Assembly: GCA_964486335.1 (NCBI GenBank)
Contig: CAZAMB010000004.1
Coordinates: 191,824 to 255,823, forward strand
Source of the DNA: CAZAMB01 sp964486335
GTDB lineage: Bacteria > Planctomycetota > Phycisphaerae > UBA1845
DNA: 64,000 bases
Direction: 5' to 3'
The notes under the pieces are model-generated. The model saw only the letters and a program-made list of their open reading frames with translations, was not told the DNA's origin and searched no databases. The translations under genes were made by a program, and so were the position numbers. Position 1 is the stretch's first letter. Each line of letters opens with the position of its first letter. Shown piece by piece: positions 16,683 through 25,778 of the stretch.

Positions 16683-17339
16683 TTACGCCGGCTGGTCGGC
16701 GTTCGCGGCTTCCGGTCGTCGTTTGGCCGATTTCACGGCCAGGGCATACCTTGCATCCGCCCGACGGCGTCGCGCGCTTTTCTCCGGCTTGGTCAGCGCG
16801 CCGGGCGACTGCTCGTCACCCACAAGCTGCACCATCGCCAGTGCCGAACCGTCGCCGATCCGGCGTCCGGCGAGTCGTACGATACGCGTATACCCCCCCG
16901 GACGATCAACGAACTTAGGGGCCACTTTTTCGATCAGCCGATGCATCACCGATTCCGAAGTGAATGCCAACCGACCCTTCGCCTCACCCGTGCGATACCG
17001 TCGCCCCGAACGCATGCGAATCGACTGATCCCGGGCCGCGTCGGACATCTGATCGTAAGTATCCTGATGCTCCGCGGGAATCAGCGAGCGGTCACTCAGC
17101 AACCGATGAATGGAACGCCGCGCCGATAGTTCCTTCGCGGGATTCTTCGCGTCGCGCGCCTGGTGAACCTTGATCGCCAAAGTCACGAGCTTCTCCGCAA
17201 ACGGGCGTAGATTCTTGGCCTTGGGCAGTGTCGTGGTGATCGCTCCATGCTCAAAAAGGCTCTGTGCCATATTGCGGCGAAGCGCCAAACGATGCTCCGA
17301 CGTTCGGTTCAGTCCGCGATGGTGTATTCGGTGTCTCAT
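16683..17339 (-). CDS. rplQ: 50S ribosomal protein L17
   Basis: L17 begins with the family signature MRHRIHHRGLNRTSEHRLAL and continues with TTLPKAKNLRPFAEKLVTLA. The protein is 218 aa, against about 120-130 in many bacteria. There is an internal spacer of roughly 25 residues after the SIRMRSGRRYR region and a basic C-terminal extension (ALTKPEKSARRRRADARYAL). It is the last ribosomal gene of the alpha operon, downstream of rpoA by 48 bp. Confidence 0.95.
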   Translation of the reverse strand: MRHRIHHRGLNRTSEHRLALRRNMAQSLFEHGAITTTLPKAKNLRPFAEKLVTLAIKVHQARDAKNPAKELSARRSIHRLLSDRSLIPAEHQDTYDQMSDAARDQSIRMRSGRRYRTGEAKGRLAFTSESVMHRLIEKVAPKFVDRPGGYTRIVRLAGRRIGDGSALAMVQLVGDEQSPGALTKPEKSARRRRADARYALAVKSAKRRPEAANADQPA

Positions 17340-17387
17340 GTCGTTACCTCAAATGCCAACGCCGCCAGGGAAAACCCCCGAACGGCA

Positions 17388-18503
17388 TCATTCCCCCATG
17401 GTGAACACTTCCACCGACCCGGAATCGTTCTTCACCATCGTCTGCGAATCACCTTCGCTCTCGCCCCAGTGCGTCTCCGCCGAAGGCGATGCATCAGCCG
17501 GGTATTGTACCGTGCCGTCCTCGAGTACTTTAATCCCCAGCGTCAGCCCTAAATCGGCCAGCTTACGTTGTACTTCGTGCAATGAGGTCTTCCCAAAACT
17601 CCGAAAGCGAAGCAGGTCGGCCTGTGACTTCACAACGAGATCCCGCAACGTCAAAACTCGGGCCGCTTCAAGGCAGTTGCTGGCGCGAACGGACAGATTC
17701 AACGAACTCACCGAACGAGACAGAAGCTCCGTCATGCCCGCGTCTTTGGGGTCACGCAACTCTCCCCTAGGATGCGAACTGGAAACGACATCCTGGCCCA
17801 GTTCGTGATACATGACGAATGGATTCAGATGCTTGCGCAGAATGACCGACGCTTCCACCATGGCGTCTTCGGGACTGACCGTTCCCTTGGTCCAGATTTC
17901 AAGAATCAACCGATCGTAGTTCGTTCGCTGGCCGACGCGCATGTCCTCGGTTCGATACCGAACGCGCATCACCGGCGAAAACACGGAATCAATCGCAATG
18001 ACGCCCAGCTCGTGTTCGGCTTCCCGGTTGTCGCTCACCGTGGCATAGCCGCGCCCTTTCTTGGCCGTCATTTCCAACTGAAATGACACGTTTTCAGTTA
18101 GCGTGCAGATCACGTGTTCCGGATTCGCGATCGCCACGGCCGGATCGGTAACAATGTCACCCGCCTTGACCGTGCCGGACTTTGTACGCTTGACTGACAT
18201 TGTCTTCTGCTCCGCGCCCGTCAAGCTCAGCACGATGCCCTTGATGTTCAACAGAATATCCGTGACATCTTCGAGCACACCGGGGATGCTCGTGAATTCA
18301 TGCGAAACACCGGCGATCTTCACGCTCGTCACAGCCGCGCCTTCCAGGCTCGACAAGAGCACTCGCCGAAGTGAATTGCCGATGGTCGTGCCAAAACCAT
18401 GTTCGAATGGTTCAATCACGAACCGCGCGTAAGCACTCGTACTCGCCGCGTCATCGCGAACGACGCGGGCGGGCAATTCCAATCCTCGCCACCTCATGCG
18501 CAT
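17388..18503 (-). CDS. rpoA: RNA polymerase alpha subunit
   Basis: Assembles RNA polymerase and contacts promoter UP elements. The alpha-NTD carries FGTTIGNSLRRVLLSSLEGAAV. The alpha-CTD (residues about 270-330) has SVRASNCLEAARVLTLRDLV and FGKTSLHEVQRKLADLGL. An acidic tail of about 40 residues follows. ATG at 18503 is chosen because GGAGG lies eight bases upstream; a GTG five codons earlier lacks such a site. It sits between rpsD and rplQ as in most bacteria. Confidence 0.95.
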   Translation of the reverse strand: MRMRWRGLELPARVVRDDAASTSAYARFVIEPFEHGFGTTIGNSLRRVLLSSLEGAAVTSVKIAGVSHEFTSIPGVLEDVTDILLNIKGIVLSLTGAEQKTMSVKRTKSGTVKAGDIVTDPAVAIANPEHVICTLTENVSFQLEMTAKKGRGYATVSDNREAEHELGVIAIDSVFSPVMRVRYRTEDMRVGQRTNYDRLILEIWTKGTVSPEDAMVEASVILRKHLNPFVMYHELGQDVVSSSHPRGELRDPKDAGMTELLSRSVSSLNLSVRASNCLEAARVLTLRDLVVKSQADLLRFRSFGKTSLHEVQRKLADLGLTLGIKVLEDGTVQYPADASPSAETHWGESEGDSQTMVKNDSGSVEVFTMGE

Positions 18504-18579
18504 CAGGGAGACCTCCACACACCGGGTGCCGACGCTTGGTCAACGAGCCGAGCAATCGGACCAGGCCGAAAACGGTTTG

Positions 18580-19209
18580 CTAACGGCTGCACATTTCGAT
18601 GATCAACTGCTCCTCCACCGGAATCTGCACGTCCTCGCGGGTCGGCAGGGCCGCCACCACCCCTTCGAGATTCTGCCCATCCAGTTGAAGCCATGATTGC
18701 ACCGCGGGACCGCCATCTCCCAACGCGGCGCGAATGAACTTCTGACTCCGCTCCGACGACTTGACCGTGATGCGGTCACCTTGACGAACGAGGTAACTTG
18801 GTCGATTCAACCGCCGCCCGTTGACTGAAATGTGACCGTGTACAATCGCCACGCGAGCCGCCTTGTGCGACGCCGCGAAGCCCAGCTTCCACACTACATT
18901 GTCCAGCCGTCGTTCCAACAGGCTCAACAACGTTTCACCTGTATTGCCCGTGCCCCGCTCGGCCATGCCGAAGTAGATCATGAACTGCCGCTCCAGCACG
19001 CCATAATAACGCTTGACTTTCTGTTTTTCCCGGAGCCGAACCGAGTAGTTGCCCGCCTTGCGCCGCCGCCAGGCGTGCATGCCCGGAGGCTGGCTCCGCC
19101 ATTGACGCTCCATGGCGCATTTGGCGGTTTCACACCGCGCGCCCTTCAGCATCAACTTCAAGCCTTCGCGCCGACAGAGTCGGCAAACCGGTCCGATGTA
19201 TCGTCCCAT
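18580..19209 (-). CDS. rpsD: 30S ribosomal protein S4, zinc-binding form
   Basis: S4 with 209 aa. The N-terminus has four Cys in the C+ pattern (CRLCRREG, then ARCETAKC), so it should bind zinc. The S4 RNA-binding domain is clear (RRLDNVVWKLGFAASHKAAR, VRQGDRITVKS). It starts the 16S assembly and in other bacteria represses the alpha operon. It lies between rpsK and rpoA. Confidence 0.96.
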   Translation of the reverse strand: MGRYIGPVCRLCRREGLKLMLKGARCETAKCAMERQWRSQPPGMHAWRRRKAGNYSVRLREKQKVKRYYGVLERQFMIYFGMAERGTGNTGETLLSLLERRLDNVVWKLGFAASHKAARVAIVHGHISVNGRRLNRPSYLVRQGDRITVKSSERSQKFIRAALGDGGPAVQSWLQLDGQNLEGVVAALPTREDVQIPVEEQLIIEMCSR

Positions 19210-19292
19210 GGGTCTATTCCAATTGGTTCCTGCGATTCAGGGGCCGAACGTCGTTACGTCGCATTTACCATCACTGAACTTCGCGTTTCTCG

Positions 19293-19676
19293 TCAAACTC
19301 GCCTTCGCTTGGCCGGACGACATCCGTTGTGCGGCAGCGGCGTTACGTCCTCAATAGAGTGAATCCGCAGCCCGGAACCCTGCAACGCTGTCACCGCCGC
19401 GTCGCGACCGCTTCCCGGACCCTTCACCCGTACTTCAACCTCTTGAACGCCAAAACGCCTGGCCGCGTGGGCCGCCTGTTCCACCGCGCGCTGCGCCGCG
19501 AACGGCGTGCTCTTGCGGGTTCCCTTGAATCCAACGGTTCCGGCCGATGCTCGCGTCAGCACTTCACCGTTCATGTCCGTGATCGTCACCAGCGTGTTGT
19601 TAAACGTCGCCTTGATGTTGGCGATGCCACGAGCCACGTTTCGCCGGACTGCCTTTTTTCCTGCTCGTTTAGCCAC
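19293..19676 (-). CDS. rpsK: 30S ribosomal protein S11
   Basis: S11 with 127 aa. The signatures are GIANIKATFNNTLVTITD and the end HNGCRPAKRRRV. The start is a GTG at 19676 overlapping the last 8 bases of rpsM, which suggests translational coupling. S11 forms part of the platform of the small subunit. Confidence 0.96.
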   Translation of the reverse strand: MAKRAGKKAVRRNVARGIANIKATFNNTLVTITDMNGEVLTRASAGTVGFKGTRKSTPFAAQRAVEQAAHAARRFGVQEVEVRVKGPGSGRDAAVTALQGSGLRIHSIEDVTPLPHNGCRPAKRRRV

Positions 19677-20058
19677 GCGCCAGCTCCTTCACGCCCTTCT
19701 TGCCTGCGACCGTCTTTCGAGGTCCCTTTCGCGTGCGTGCGTTCGTGCGTGTACGCTGCCCGCGAGCCGGAAGATGCGCACGATGCCGCTGCCCACGATA
19801 ACAACGAATATCCTTCAATCTCGTGATGTTCGACTGAACCGACCGTCGAAGCTGTCCTTCCACCTGATAGGTTCGCTCGATCACCGTACCGATCCGAGCG
19901 ATCTCCTCTTCAGTCAAATCCTTCGCTTTCACACCCACAGCGATATTGGCTTCCTTGAGCACTTCGAGTGAAATGCTCGGCCCAATGCCGTAAATGTACT
20001 GTAGCGAAAACTCGATTCGCTTATTCGCCGGAATATCGACACCCGCAATACGTGGCAA
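19669..20058 (-). CDS. rpsM: 30S ribosomal protein S13
   Basis: S13 with 129 aa: PRIAGVDIPANKRIEFSLQ, YGIGPSISLEVL, and the basic tail RGQRTRTNARTRKGPRKTVA. Translation should start at a TTG at 20058, because the family always begins (M)PRIAGV and a strong AAGGAGG lies seven bases upstream. The Shine-Dalgarno site overlaps the stop codon of rpmJ. Confidence 0.96.
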   Translation of the reverse strand: MPRIAGVDIPANKRIEFSLQYIYGIGPSISLEVLKEANIAVGVKAKDLTEEEIARIGTVIERTYQVEGQLRRSVQSNITRLKDIRCYRGQRHRAHLPARGQRTRTNARTRKGPRKTVAGKKGVKELARG

Positions 20059-20065
20059 CGCTACG

Positions 20066-20072
20066 CCTCCTT
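20066..20072 (-). promoter_or_regulatory. Ribosome binding site for the TTG start of rpsM
   Basis: AAGGAGG on the minus strand, seven bases before the TTG at 20058 and overlapping the rpmJ stop codon. It fixes TTG as the start of S13. Confidence 0.7.
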
Positions 20073-20184
20073 ACCCTTGACGCTGTTTATGACGCTGGTT
20101 CGTACAGATGACCCGCACGATTCCCTTGCGCTTCACAACCTTGCAATTCTCACAAATTCTTCGAATACTTGTTCGAACTTTCAT
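20071..20184 (-). CDS. rpmJ: 50S ribosomal protein L36, zinc-binding form
   Basis: A 37-aa protein found by reading the gap between map and rpsM. It begins MKVRTSIRRICENCKVV and ends CTNQRHKQRQG. Cys11, Cys14, Cys27 and His32 form the zinc site of the C+ type. The position before rpsM is standard, but infA, which usually lies directly upstream, is absent. Confidence 0.95.
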   Translation of the reverse strand: MKVRTSIRRICENCKVVKRKGIVRVICTNQRHKQRQG

Positions 20185-20210
20185 CTTTTCACCGCCTTGA
20201 TTCCGCCCTG

Positions 20211-21014
20211 TCACCGACCGTCGGTCAAAACATCCACCCCATCGGCCGTGACCGCAAGCGTGTGCTCAAAATGGGCCGCCTGTTTTCTGTCCTTAGTCAC
20301 CACGACCCAGCGTTCCTTCCCGGCGTACTCCACGCGGTGGCTGCCGAGATTCACCATCGGCTCCACAGCCAAAACCATTCGCGGCACAAGCTTGAAATCG
20401 AGCTTTCGCTGGGTCTCATCCCAATAATTGGGAACTTTCGGCTCCTCGTGCATCTCCCGGCCGATGCCGTGCCCGACAAACTCCCGGACCACCGACAGCC
20501 CTTGACCTTCAACAAACTCCTGAATCTCTCGGGCCACCTCGCTCCACATTCGCTCAGGTCGGATCTCACGGATGGCCGCGTCCAGAGCGCCGCGAGTGAC
20601 GTCCAGAAGTTTTTGCGAATCCTCCGAAATCCGCCCGACGGGGATCGTTACCGCCGAATCACCGCAATAGCCTGCCAGTCGAACGCCGCAATCGACGCTC
20701 AAGACATCGCCTTCCTTCAGCGGGCGATCATTGGGAATGCCATGCACCAGTTCTTCATTAACGCTCGTGCACAGCGCCGCTGGAAACGGCACGCTCGCCT
20801 GGGGGTTCTCAACCCCTTTGAACAGCGCCGTTCCGCCGGCCGCTTCGATCATTTCTTCCGCGACGGCATTCAACTCGGCCGTCGTCACGCCGACATCGAC
20901 CATCGAACGCATCCGCGACAGCACCTGATGAACAACGCGACCCGCCGCTCGAATAAGCTCGATCTCTCGATCGCTCTTGAGGATGATCCCACCGCGATTC
21001 GCCAACCGAAACAC
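20211..21014 (-). CDS. map: Methionine aminopeptidase, type I
   Basis: Removes the initiator Met from new proteins. The 267-aa enzyme has the five metal ligands of the family: two Asp in LSVDCGVRLAGYCGDSAV, His in GHGIGREMHEEP, and Glu in EPMVNLG and HFEHT. The start is taken as GTG at 21014. The frame is open further upstream to the end of secY, but no ATG is available there. It follows secY by 53 bp; adk, often found between them, is missing. Confidence 0.94.
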   Translation of the reverse strand: MFRLANRGGIILKSDREIELIRAAGRVVHQVLSRMRSMVDVGVTTAELNAVAEEMIEAAGGTALFKGVENPQASVPFPAALCTSVNEELVHGIPNDRPLKEGDVLSVDCGVRLAGYCGDSAVTIPVGRISEDSQKLLDVTRGALDAAIREIRPERMWSEVAREIQEFVEGQGLSVVREFVGHGIGREMHEEPKVPNYWDETQRKLDFKLVPRMVLAVEPMVNLGSHRVEYAGKERWVVVTKDRKQAAHFEHTLAVTADGVDVLTDGR

Positions 21015-21067
21015 TCGTCCGTCATCATCCTCGAATACTTTGCAACCGCCAAATCCGCGTGATTCCG

Positions 21068-22435
21068 CTACGCATAGGCGCCCTTGATCGTCCCTTCACC
21101 GCCCAGGAATCCTTTGTAATTCCGCATGATCAGATTCGCCTCGATCCGCTGAACCATGTCCAGCGTCACGCTGACCACGATGAGAAGTCCGGTGCCGCCC
21201 AAAAACGCCGACACGACGAAGGGAATCTGGAGCGAAGTCGCCACCAGCGTCGGAATGATGGCAATCAGGGCGAGGAAACCCGCGCCGACGTACGTAATGC
21301 GCCCCATCACCTTCTCAAGGTAATCTGCGGTCCGCTTGCCCGGTCGAAGTCCGGGAATAAAACTTCCGTAATCTCGGAGGTTGTTCGCCATTTCCTTGGG
21401 CCGAAACTGAACCGTTGTCCAGAAATAGGCAAAGAAATAAATCGCCGCGATTTCGGTCACGGTGTAAAGGTAATTGCCCGTGGTGAACGACTCCTGAAGG
21501 AATCGCCAGAAGGAATTGTCCCAAACGTTGCGAATCGCACCGAAAATCACGCCCGGGAAAATCAGCATTGAGCTCGCGAAAATAATCGGCATCACACCGC
21601 CGTGATTCACACGCAGCGGAAGGTAATGCCGCTGCCCGCCGAACACGCGCCGACCACGCGTTTGTTTCGCCTGTTGAATCGGGATGCGCCGTTGACCTTG
21701 CGTGATGAGTATCGCCCCGGCCACCACGCCCACGAACATGACGATCAGGAACATGATCTTCGGAACGTCCATTTGCCCGGCGGCGGCCGTGCCTCGGATG
21801 TTCAGGTTCTGCGCGATATAGATTACCGCGTTCGGAAGCCGGGCTACGATGCCGGCCATGATGATGAGCGACACCCCGTTCCCGATGCCGTATTCATCCA
21901 CCTGCTCGCCAAGCCACATCAGGAACATTGTTCCCGTCGTCAGGATCAGAATCGTCATGACCATGTAATTGAACGAAAGCCCTATCCAGGCCCCCGCGAA
22001 TTGAGGAAAAATGAAGTTCTGGCTCGCCAAGTATCGCATCCACACCATCGCATTGATGATGCAAAGCCCCACCGTCGCATACCGTGTGTACTCCATGATC
22101 TTCCGGCGGCCGCTCTCACCTTCCTGTTGGAGCTTTTCCAGCGAGGGAAGCACTGTCACGAGGATCTGAAAAATAATCGATGCCGAAATGTACGGCATGA
22201 TTCCAAGGCCGAAAATCGTGCTCTGCGACAGGTTGCCGCCCGTGAAAAGTTCAAATGTGTTAATGAGACTATCCAGGCCGCCGCCCTGGGACCGACCCGC
22301 CGACATGGCCGTTTGATCAACGCCCGGAACGGGGACGTAGTGTCCGATGCGATAAATCGCCAGCATGCCGAACGTGAACATCAGCTTGTTCCGCAGTTCG
22401 GGAATGCGAAAGATATTGAGCAACGTCGAAAGCAT
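21068..22435 (-). CDS. secY: Protein translocase subunit SecY
   Basis: The channel subunit of the Sec translocon, 455 aa with about ten membrane helices. Recognisable parts are the N-terminal IFRIPELRNKLMFTFGMLAIYRIGHYVPVPG (first half), SIFGLGIMPYISASIIFQIL, and the cytoplasmic loop GQRRIPIQQAKQ. It lies between rplO and map in the spc part of the cluster. Confidence 0.97.
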   Translation of the reverse strand: MLSTLLNIFRIPELRNKLMFTFGMLAIYRIGHYVPVPGVDQTAMSAGRSQGGGLDSLINTFELFTGGNLSQSTIFGLGIMPYISASIIFQILVTVLPSLEKLQQEGESGRRKIMEYTRYATVGLCIINAMVWMRYLASQNFIFPQFAGAWIGLSFNYMVMTILILTTGTMFLMWLGEQVDEYGIGNGVSLIIMAGIVARLPNAVIYIAQNLNIRGTAAAGQMDVPKIMFLIVMFVGVVAGAILITQGQRRIPIQQAKQTRGRRVFGGQRHYLPLRVNHGGVMPIIFASSMLIFPGVIFGAIRNVWDNSFWRFLQESFTTGNYLYTVTEIAAIYFFAYFWTTVQFRPKEMANNLRDYGSFIPGLRPGKRTADYLEKVMGRITYVGAGFLALIAIIPTLVATSLQIPFVVSAFLGGTGLLIVVSVTLDMVQRIEANLIMRNYKGFLGGEGTIKGAYA

Positions 22436-22462
22436 GGTCGTTGGGTTCGCCTCGCGCGACGA

Positions 22463-22918
22463 CTACGTCGCGGACATTTCGCGGCACTCGCCTCCAGCCG
22501 CCTTGATCTTCGCCGCCGCCGCCTCGCTGAATTTCGAGGCTTCAATCTTCAACTTCTTTCCTATCGATCCTCCGCCCAGCACCTTGACGGGGTCCTTCGC
22601 GCTTCGAATCAACCCGGCCTCGGCCATCAATGCCGGCGTCACGTGCGCGTTCACCTCGAACTTCGCGTCAAGCTCCGCGAGGTTGACGATCGCATAGCGT
22701 GCCGTGAACTGAGCATTGGAAAAGCCGCGTTTGGGAATCTGCCGAAACAACGGCATCTGGCCGCCTTCTTGCAGCCCTCGCTGCTTCCAGCCGGACCGGC
22801 TGCCGCATCCCTTGTGACCGCGACCGCTCGTTTTTCCGGAACCCGAGGACTCTCCGCGCCCCAGTCTCTTGCGTCGTTGCCGACCTCCGGCCCGTTCGGT
22901 AATATCTCGAATCTGCAT
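22463..22918 (-). CDS. rplO: 50S ribosomal protein L15
   Basis: L15 with 151 aa. It has the Gly/Arg-rich N-terminus (RKRLGRGESSGSGKTSGRGH) and the C-terminal VKVLGGGSIGKKLKIEASKFS. Its ATG overlaps the rpsE stop by one base, so no rpmD (L30) gene lies between them as it does in many bacteria. Confidence 0.96.
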   Translation of the reverse strand: MQIRDITERAGGRQRRKRLGRGESSGSGKTSGRGHKGCGSRSGWKQRGLQEGGQMPLFRQIPKRGFSNAQFTARYAIVNLAELDAKFEVNAHVTPALMAEAGLIRSAKDPVKVLGGGSIGKKLKIEASKFSEAAAAKIKAAGGECREMSAT

Positions 22919-23484
22919 TACGCCACCGATCCCGACAGCTTCACCCCGCGAAGCTTTTCGATGTCCTCGCGATTCATCAGCGACTTCAGTCCTGCAAGCG
23001 TCGCCTGGACAAGGTTCTTCGGGCCGTTCGAGCCGTAACTCTTTGTCAAGACGTCATGCACGCCGGCCAATTCAAGTACAGCCCGAACGCTGGTTCCGGC
23101 GATAACACCCGTTCCCGGGCTTGCCGGCACCATGACCACTTTGCTTGCTCCAAACTTTCCCACCACTCGATGCGGAAGCGTCGCGCCCGCCAGTCGCACC
23201 GAGACCATGCTCCGCTGTGCGATCTTCTTGGCCTTCTCAACGGCCGACGGCACTTCGATTGATTTTCCATACCCGATGCCGACCCGGCCGCGCTTGTCCC
23301 CGACCACCACCAGCGCGCCAAAGCTGAAACGCCGACCGCCTTTGACCACCGTGGCGCAGCGCGAAATCCGCACGACGTTCTCATCGAGACCGCCGCCGTC
23401 CGCCCCCGATGCGTCATCTCCAGGCGCTTGCCTGCCGCGCGTCCGAGGCTCGCGTTCGTCGCTGTTTCTTCGTTGTTTGCCCAT
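22918..23484 (-). CDS. rpsE: 30S ribosomal protein S5
   Basis: S5 with 188 aa. The core reads CATVVKGGRRFSFGALVVVG and GYGKSIEVPSAVEKAKK, followed by ASPGTGVIAGTSVRAVLELA. The N-terminal extension of about 35 residues is polar and charged. S5 takes part in decoding accuracy. It overlaps rplO by one base. Confidence 0.96.
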   Translation of the reverse strand: MGKQRRNSDEREPRTRGRQAPGDDASGADGGGLDENVVRISRCATVVKGGRRFSFGALVVVGDKRGRVGIGYGKSIEVPSAVEKAKKIAQRSMVSVRLAGATLPHRVVGKFGASKVVMVPASPGTGVIAGTSVRAVLELAGVHDVLTKSYGSNGPKNLVQATLAGLKSLMNREDIEKLRGVKLSGSVA

Positions 23485-23495
23485 TCGTTACCGAC

Positions 23496-23864
23496 CTAAA
23501 ACTTCAGGCCGCCCTCCCTCGCCGCATCGGCCAGCGCCTTCAGCCGACCGTGAAACTTGAATCCGCCCCGGTCAAAACACGCCGCCGTAATATTCTTGCT
23601 CTTCGCCCGCTCCGCCAGAAGCGTACCGACCACTTTCGCCGCCTCGCAATTACCGCCGCTCTTGACGCGCCCCCGAAGCTCCTTGTCTCGCGTGCTCGCC
23701 GCGCAAAGCGTCTTGCCCGCTGAGTCATCAATCAACTGCGCGTAAATATGGTCTAGACTGCGGAAAACCGCCAACCGAGGCTGTTCCTCGGTTCCTCGGA
23801 TCCGCTTGCGCAGCCCCGCTCGTCGGCGCTCCCGACGTCCAAGTTTGACTTCCACGTTCTTCAT
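23496..23864 (-). CDS. rplR: 50S ribosomal protein L18
   Basis: L18 with 122 aa: RRAGLRKRIRGTEEQPRLAV, FRSLDHIYAQLIDDSAGKTL and CFDRGGFKFHGRLKALADA. It binds 5S rRNA together with L5 and L25. It lies 11 bp upstream of rpsE. Confidence 0.96.
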   Translation of the reverse strand: MKNVEVKLGRRERRRAGLRKRIRGTEEQPRLAVFRSLDHIYAQLIDDSAGKTLCAASTRDKELRGRVKSGGNCEAAKVVGTLLAERAKSKNITAACFDRGGFKFHGRLKALADAAREGGLKF

Positions 23865-23897
23865 CGCAACAACCGCCGCACGGCGGTCCTTTCGCCG

Positions 23898-24494
23898 CTA
23901 GCCGCCCGCCGTGAGCGCCTTGCCCTGCTTGCGCTTGATCACTTCACCTTCATACCGAATACCCTTGCCCTTGTACGGTTCAGTGCGCCTCAAAGAGTGA
24001 ACCTCCGCGGCAAACTGCCCGACGCGCTGCCGATCAACACCGCGAATCACAAACTGCGCCGGTTCATTATCGCCACGCGCCGCGTCACGCTCGACGACCA
24101 CTTCAACCCCGGCCGGCACCGGTAGTTCAAACTGCGAACCTTTTCCACGGTTGCGACCGGAAAACCCGATGTTCAGATGCAGCACCTTGCCCTTGAGTGA
24201 GCAGTTGTATCCTGTACCGTAAATCTGCAATCGCTTTTCAAACCCCTCCGAAACGCCCCGAACCATGTTCGCCACCAGGGCTCTCGTCAGACCGTGATTC
24301 GCCAGGCTCTGCTTTTTGTCGTCAAGCCGATTCACCCGGACGCATTTCGCGGCGTCGTCAAAAAGCACCTGCGTTCCTGGAGGCGCTTTCAGCGAAAGAT
24401 TTCCTTTCGGGCCGTTCGCGGTGATGTCGCGTCCCGCGACCTTCACCGTTACCCCGGAAGGAATCGGTACCGGTTTTTTTCCTACTCGCGACAT
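23898..24494 (-). CDS. rplF: 50S ribosomal protein L6
   Basis: L6 with 198 aa, starting MSRVGKKPVPIPSGVTV. The C-terminal signature is RRTEPYKGKGIRYEGE. ATG at 24494 is chosen from family alignment; an upstream in-frame ATG at 24656 would overlap rpsH and add 54 unrelated residues. A short insert in the second domain (VERDAARGDNEPAQ) is seen. Confidence 0.95.
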   Translation of the reverse strand: MSRVGKKPVPIPSGVTVKVAGRDITANGPKGNLSLKAPPGTQVLFDDAAKCVRVNRLDDKKQSLANHGLTRALVANMVRGVSEGFEKRLQIYGTGYNCSLKGKVLHLNIGFSGRNRGKGSQFELPVPAGVEVVVERDAARGDNEPAQFVIRGVDRQRVGQFAAEVHSLRRTEPYKGKGIRYEGEVIKRKQGKALTAGG

Positions 24495-24543
24495 TGCAAA
24501 CCCACCTCGATCGAACTGCGGGCCGGCGCCCGCGCCGCCTAGT

Positions 24544-24939
24544 CTAGTACACGGTGCACAGCAACTCGCCGCTGACATTTTGTTCTCGACACGCCCGATC
24601 GCTGAGCACGCCGCGCGACGTGGAGAGAATCGCGATCCCCATTCCGTCAAGGACATTGGGAATATCGCTTACCTTTCGATACACCCGGCAACCCGAGTGC
24701 GACTCTCGCTTGATAAAATGAATGATCTCCTCGCCGCGCGGGCCATATTTCAAATCAATGCGCAGAATCCCCTGCTTGCCGTCGGCAATCGTATCGAAAC
24801 CGCTGATATACCCTTCATCAAGCAACACCTTGGCGATGCCGGCTTTCAGCTTGGAGCTTGGAATCTCTACTTGGCGCCGACGCACCAGCGCCGCGTTGCG
24901 AATCCGGGTCAACATGTCCGCGATCGGATCAGCCCACAT
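24544..24939 (-). CDS. rpsH: 30S ribosomal protein S8
   Basis: S8 with 131 aa: DPIADMLTRIRNAALVRRR, and the end GIAILSTSRGVLSDRACREQ, with the conserved STS motif. It contacts 16S rRNA helix 21 and in other bacteria represses the spc operon. Confidence 0.96.
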   Translation of the reverse strand: MWADPIADMLTRIRNAALVRRRQVEIPSSKLKAGIAKVLLDEGYISGFDTIADGKQGILRIDLKYGPRGEEIIHFIKRESHSGCRVYRKVSDIPNVLDGMGIAILSTSRGVLSDRACREQNVSGELLCTVY

Positions 24940-24993
24940 TCAACATTTCTCCGTTGCCACCCCGCGCGAACAATTCGCCACTCAACACCTGAA

Positions 24994-25179
24994 TCACCAA
25001 CTCGCCTTTCGCACGCCCGGGATCATCCCGTCCAACGCCAGTTTCCGAAAACAGATTCGGCACAATTGAAACTTGCGGTACACCGCGCGCGACCGTCCGC
25101 ACAACTGGCAGCGACGCACTCGCCGCGTTGAAAACTTCGGGGTCAGCCTGGCCTTGTTCACCCATGCCGTCGTTGCCAT
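24994..25179 (-). CDS. rpsN: 30S ribosomal protein S14, type Z (zinc)
   Basis: The short zinc form of S14, 61 aa. The Cys pairs are CQLCGRSRAVY and CRICFRKLA, and it ends in VRKASW. A longer in-frame start at 25219 is rejected because the family begins near MATTAWVNK. Its ATG overlaps the rplE stop by one base. Confidence 0.96.
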   Translation of the reverse strand: MATTAWVNKARLTPKFSTRRVRRCQLCGRSRAVYRKFQLCRICFRKLALDGMIPGVRKASW

Positions 25180-25736
25180 TAGTTCTGCTGGTCCTCAGTC
25201 CGCCGCAGCGGAAGCCCAAGACTCGTCAACAACGCGCGGGCCTGCTCGTCGCTGCGCGCGTCCGTCACAAACGTGATGTTCATCCCCTGGCTGAACGTGA
25301 TCTTCGCCAGATCAATCTCCGAAAAAATCGACTGGTCGGCGATGCCCATCGAATAGTTTCCACGACCGTCGAAACTCTTCGGATTCAGCCCGCGAAAGTC
25401 CCGCAATCGCGGAATCGCCGCGTTGAAAAGCCGATCGACAAACTCGTACATGCGCTTACCACGCAGTGTCACTCGACACCCGACTTCCATATCTTCGCGC
25501 ACCTTGAAGTTGGATACTGAATTCCGGGCACGGCGGATCTGTGGCTTCTGGCCCGTAATCTTCGCCAAATCCTCCACCACCGCCGGCAAGCGGTTCTTAT
25601 CAAGCTGGGGAGAACCGGTCCCCATCGACACCACGACTTTACGGAGACGTGGGACCGCCATGGGATTCGCGATCCCCAGCGATTCCTTCAACGCCGGGTG
25701 AAGTTCCTTACGGTACCGTTCCAACAATCGCGCCAT
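25179..25736 (-). CDS. rplE: 50S ribosomal protein L5
   Basis: L5 with 185 aa: MARLLERYRKELHPAL, PRLRKVVVSMGTG, KITGQKPQIRRARNSVSNFK and RDFRGLNPKSFDGRGNYSMG. ATG at 25736 has GGAG ten bases upstream. A TTG three codons earlier has the same GGAG only one base away, so it is less likely. Confidence 0.96.
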   Translation of the reverse strand: MARLLERYRKELHPALKESLGIANPMAVPRLRKVVVSMGTGSPQLDKNRLPAVVEDLAKITGQKPQIRRARNSVSNFKVREDMEVGCRVTLRGKRMYEFVDRLFNAAIPRLRDFRGLNPKSFDGRGNYSMGIADQSIFSEIDLAKITFSQGMNITFVTDARSDEQARALLTSLGLPLRRTEDQQN

Positions 25737-25778
25737 ATCGCCCAAGCTCCGATCGGGAAAACATCCCGATCCTGATGA

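Noticed and set aside
21602..23038. 478-codon plus-strand frame opposite secY and rplO
   Set aside because: Its sequence is rich in Arg and His with no family likeness, and it lies fully antisense to clear ribosomal cluster genes.
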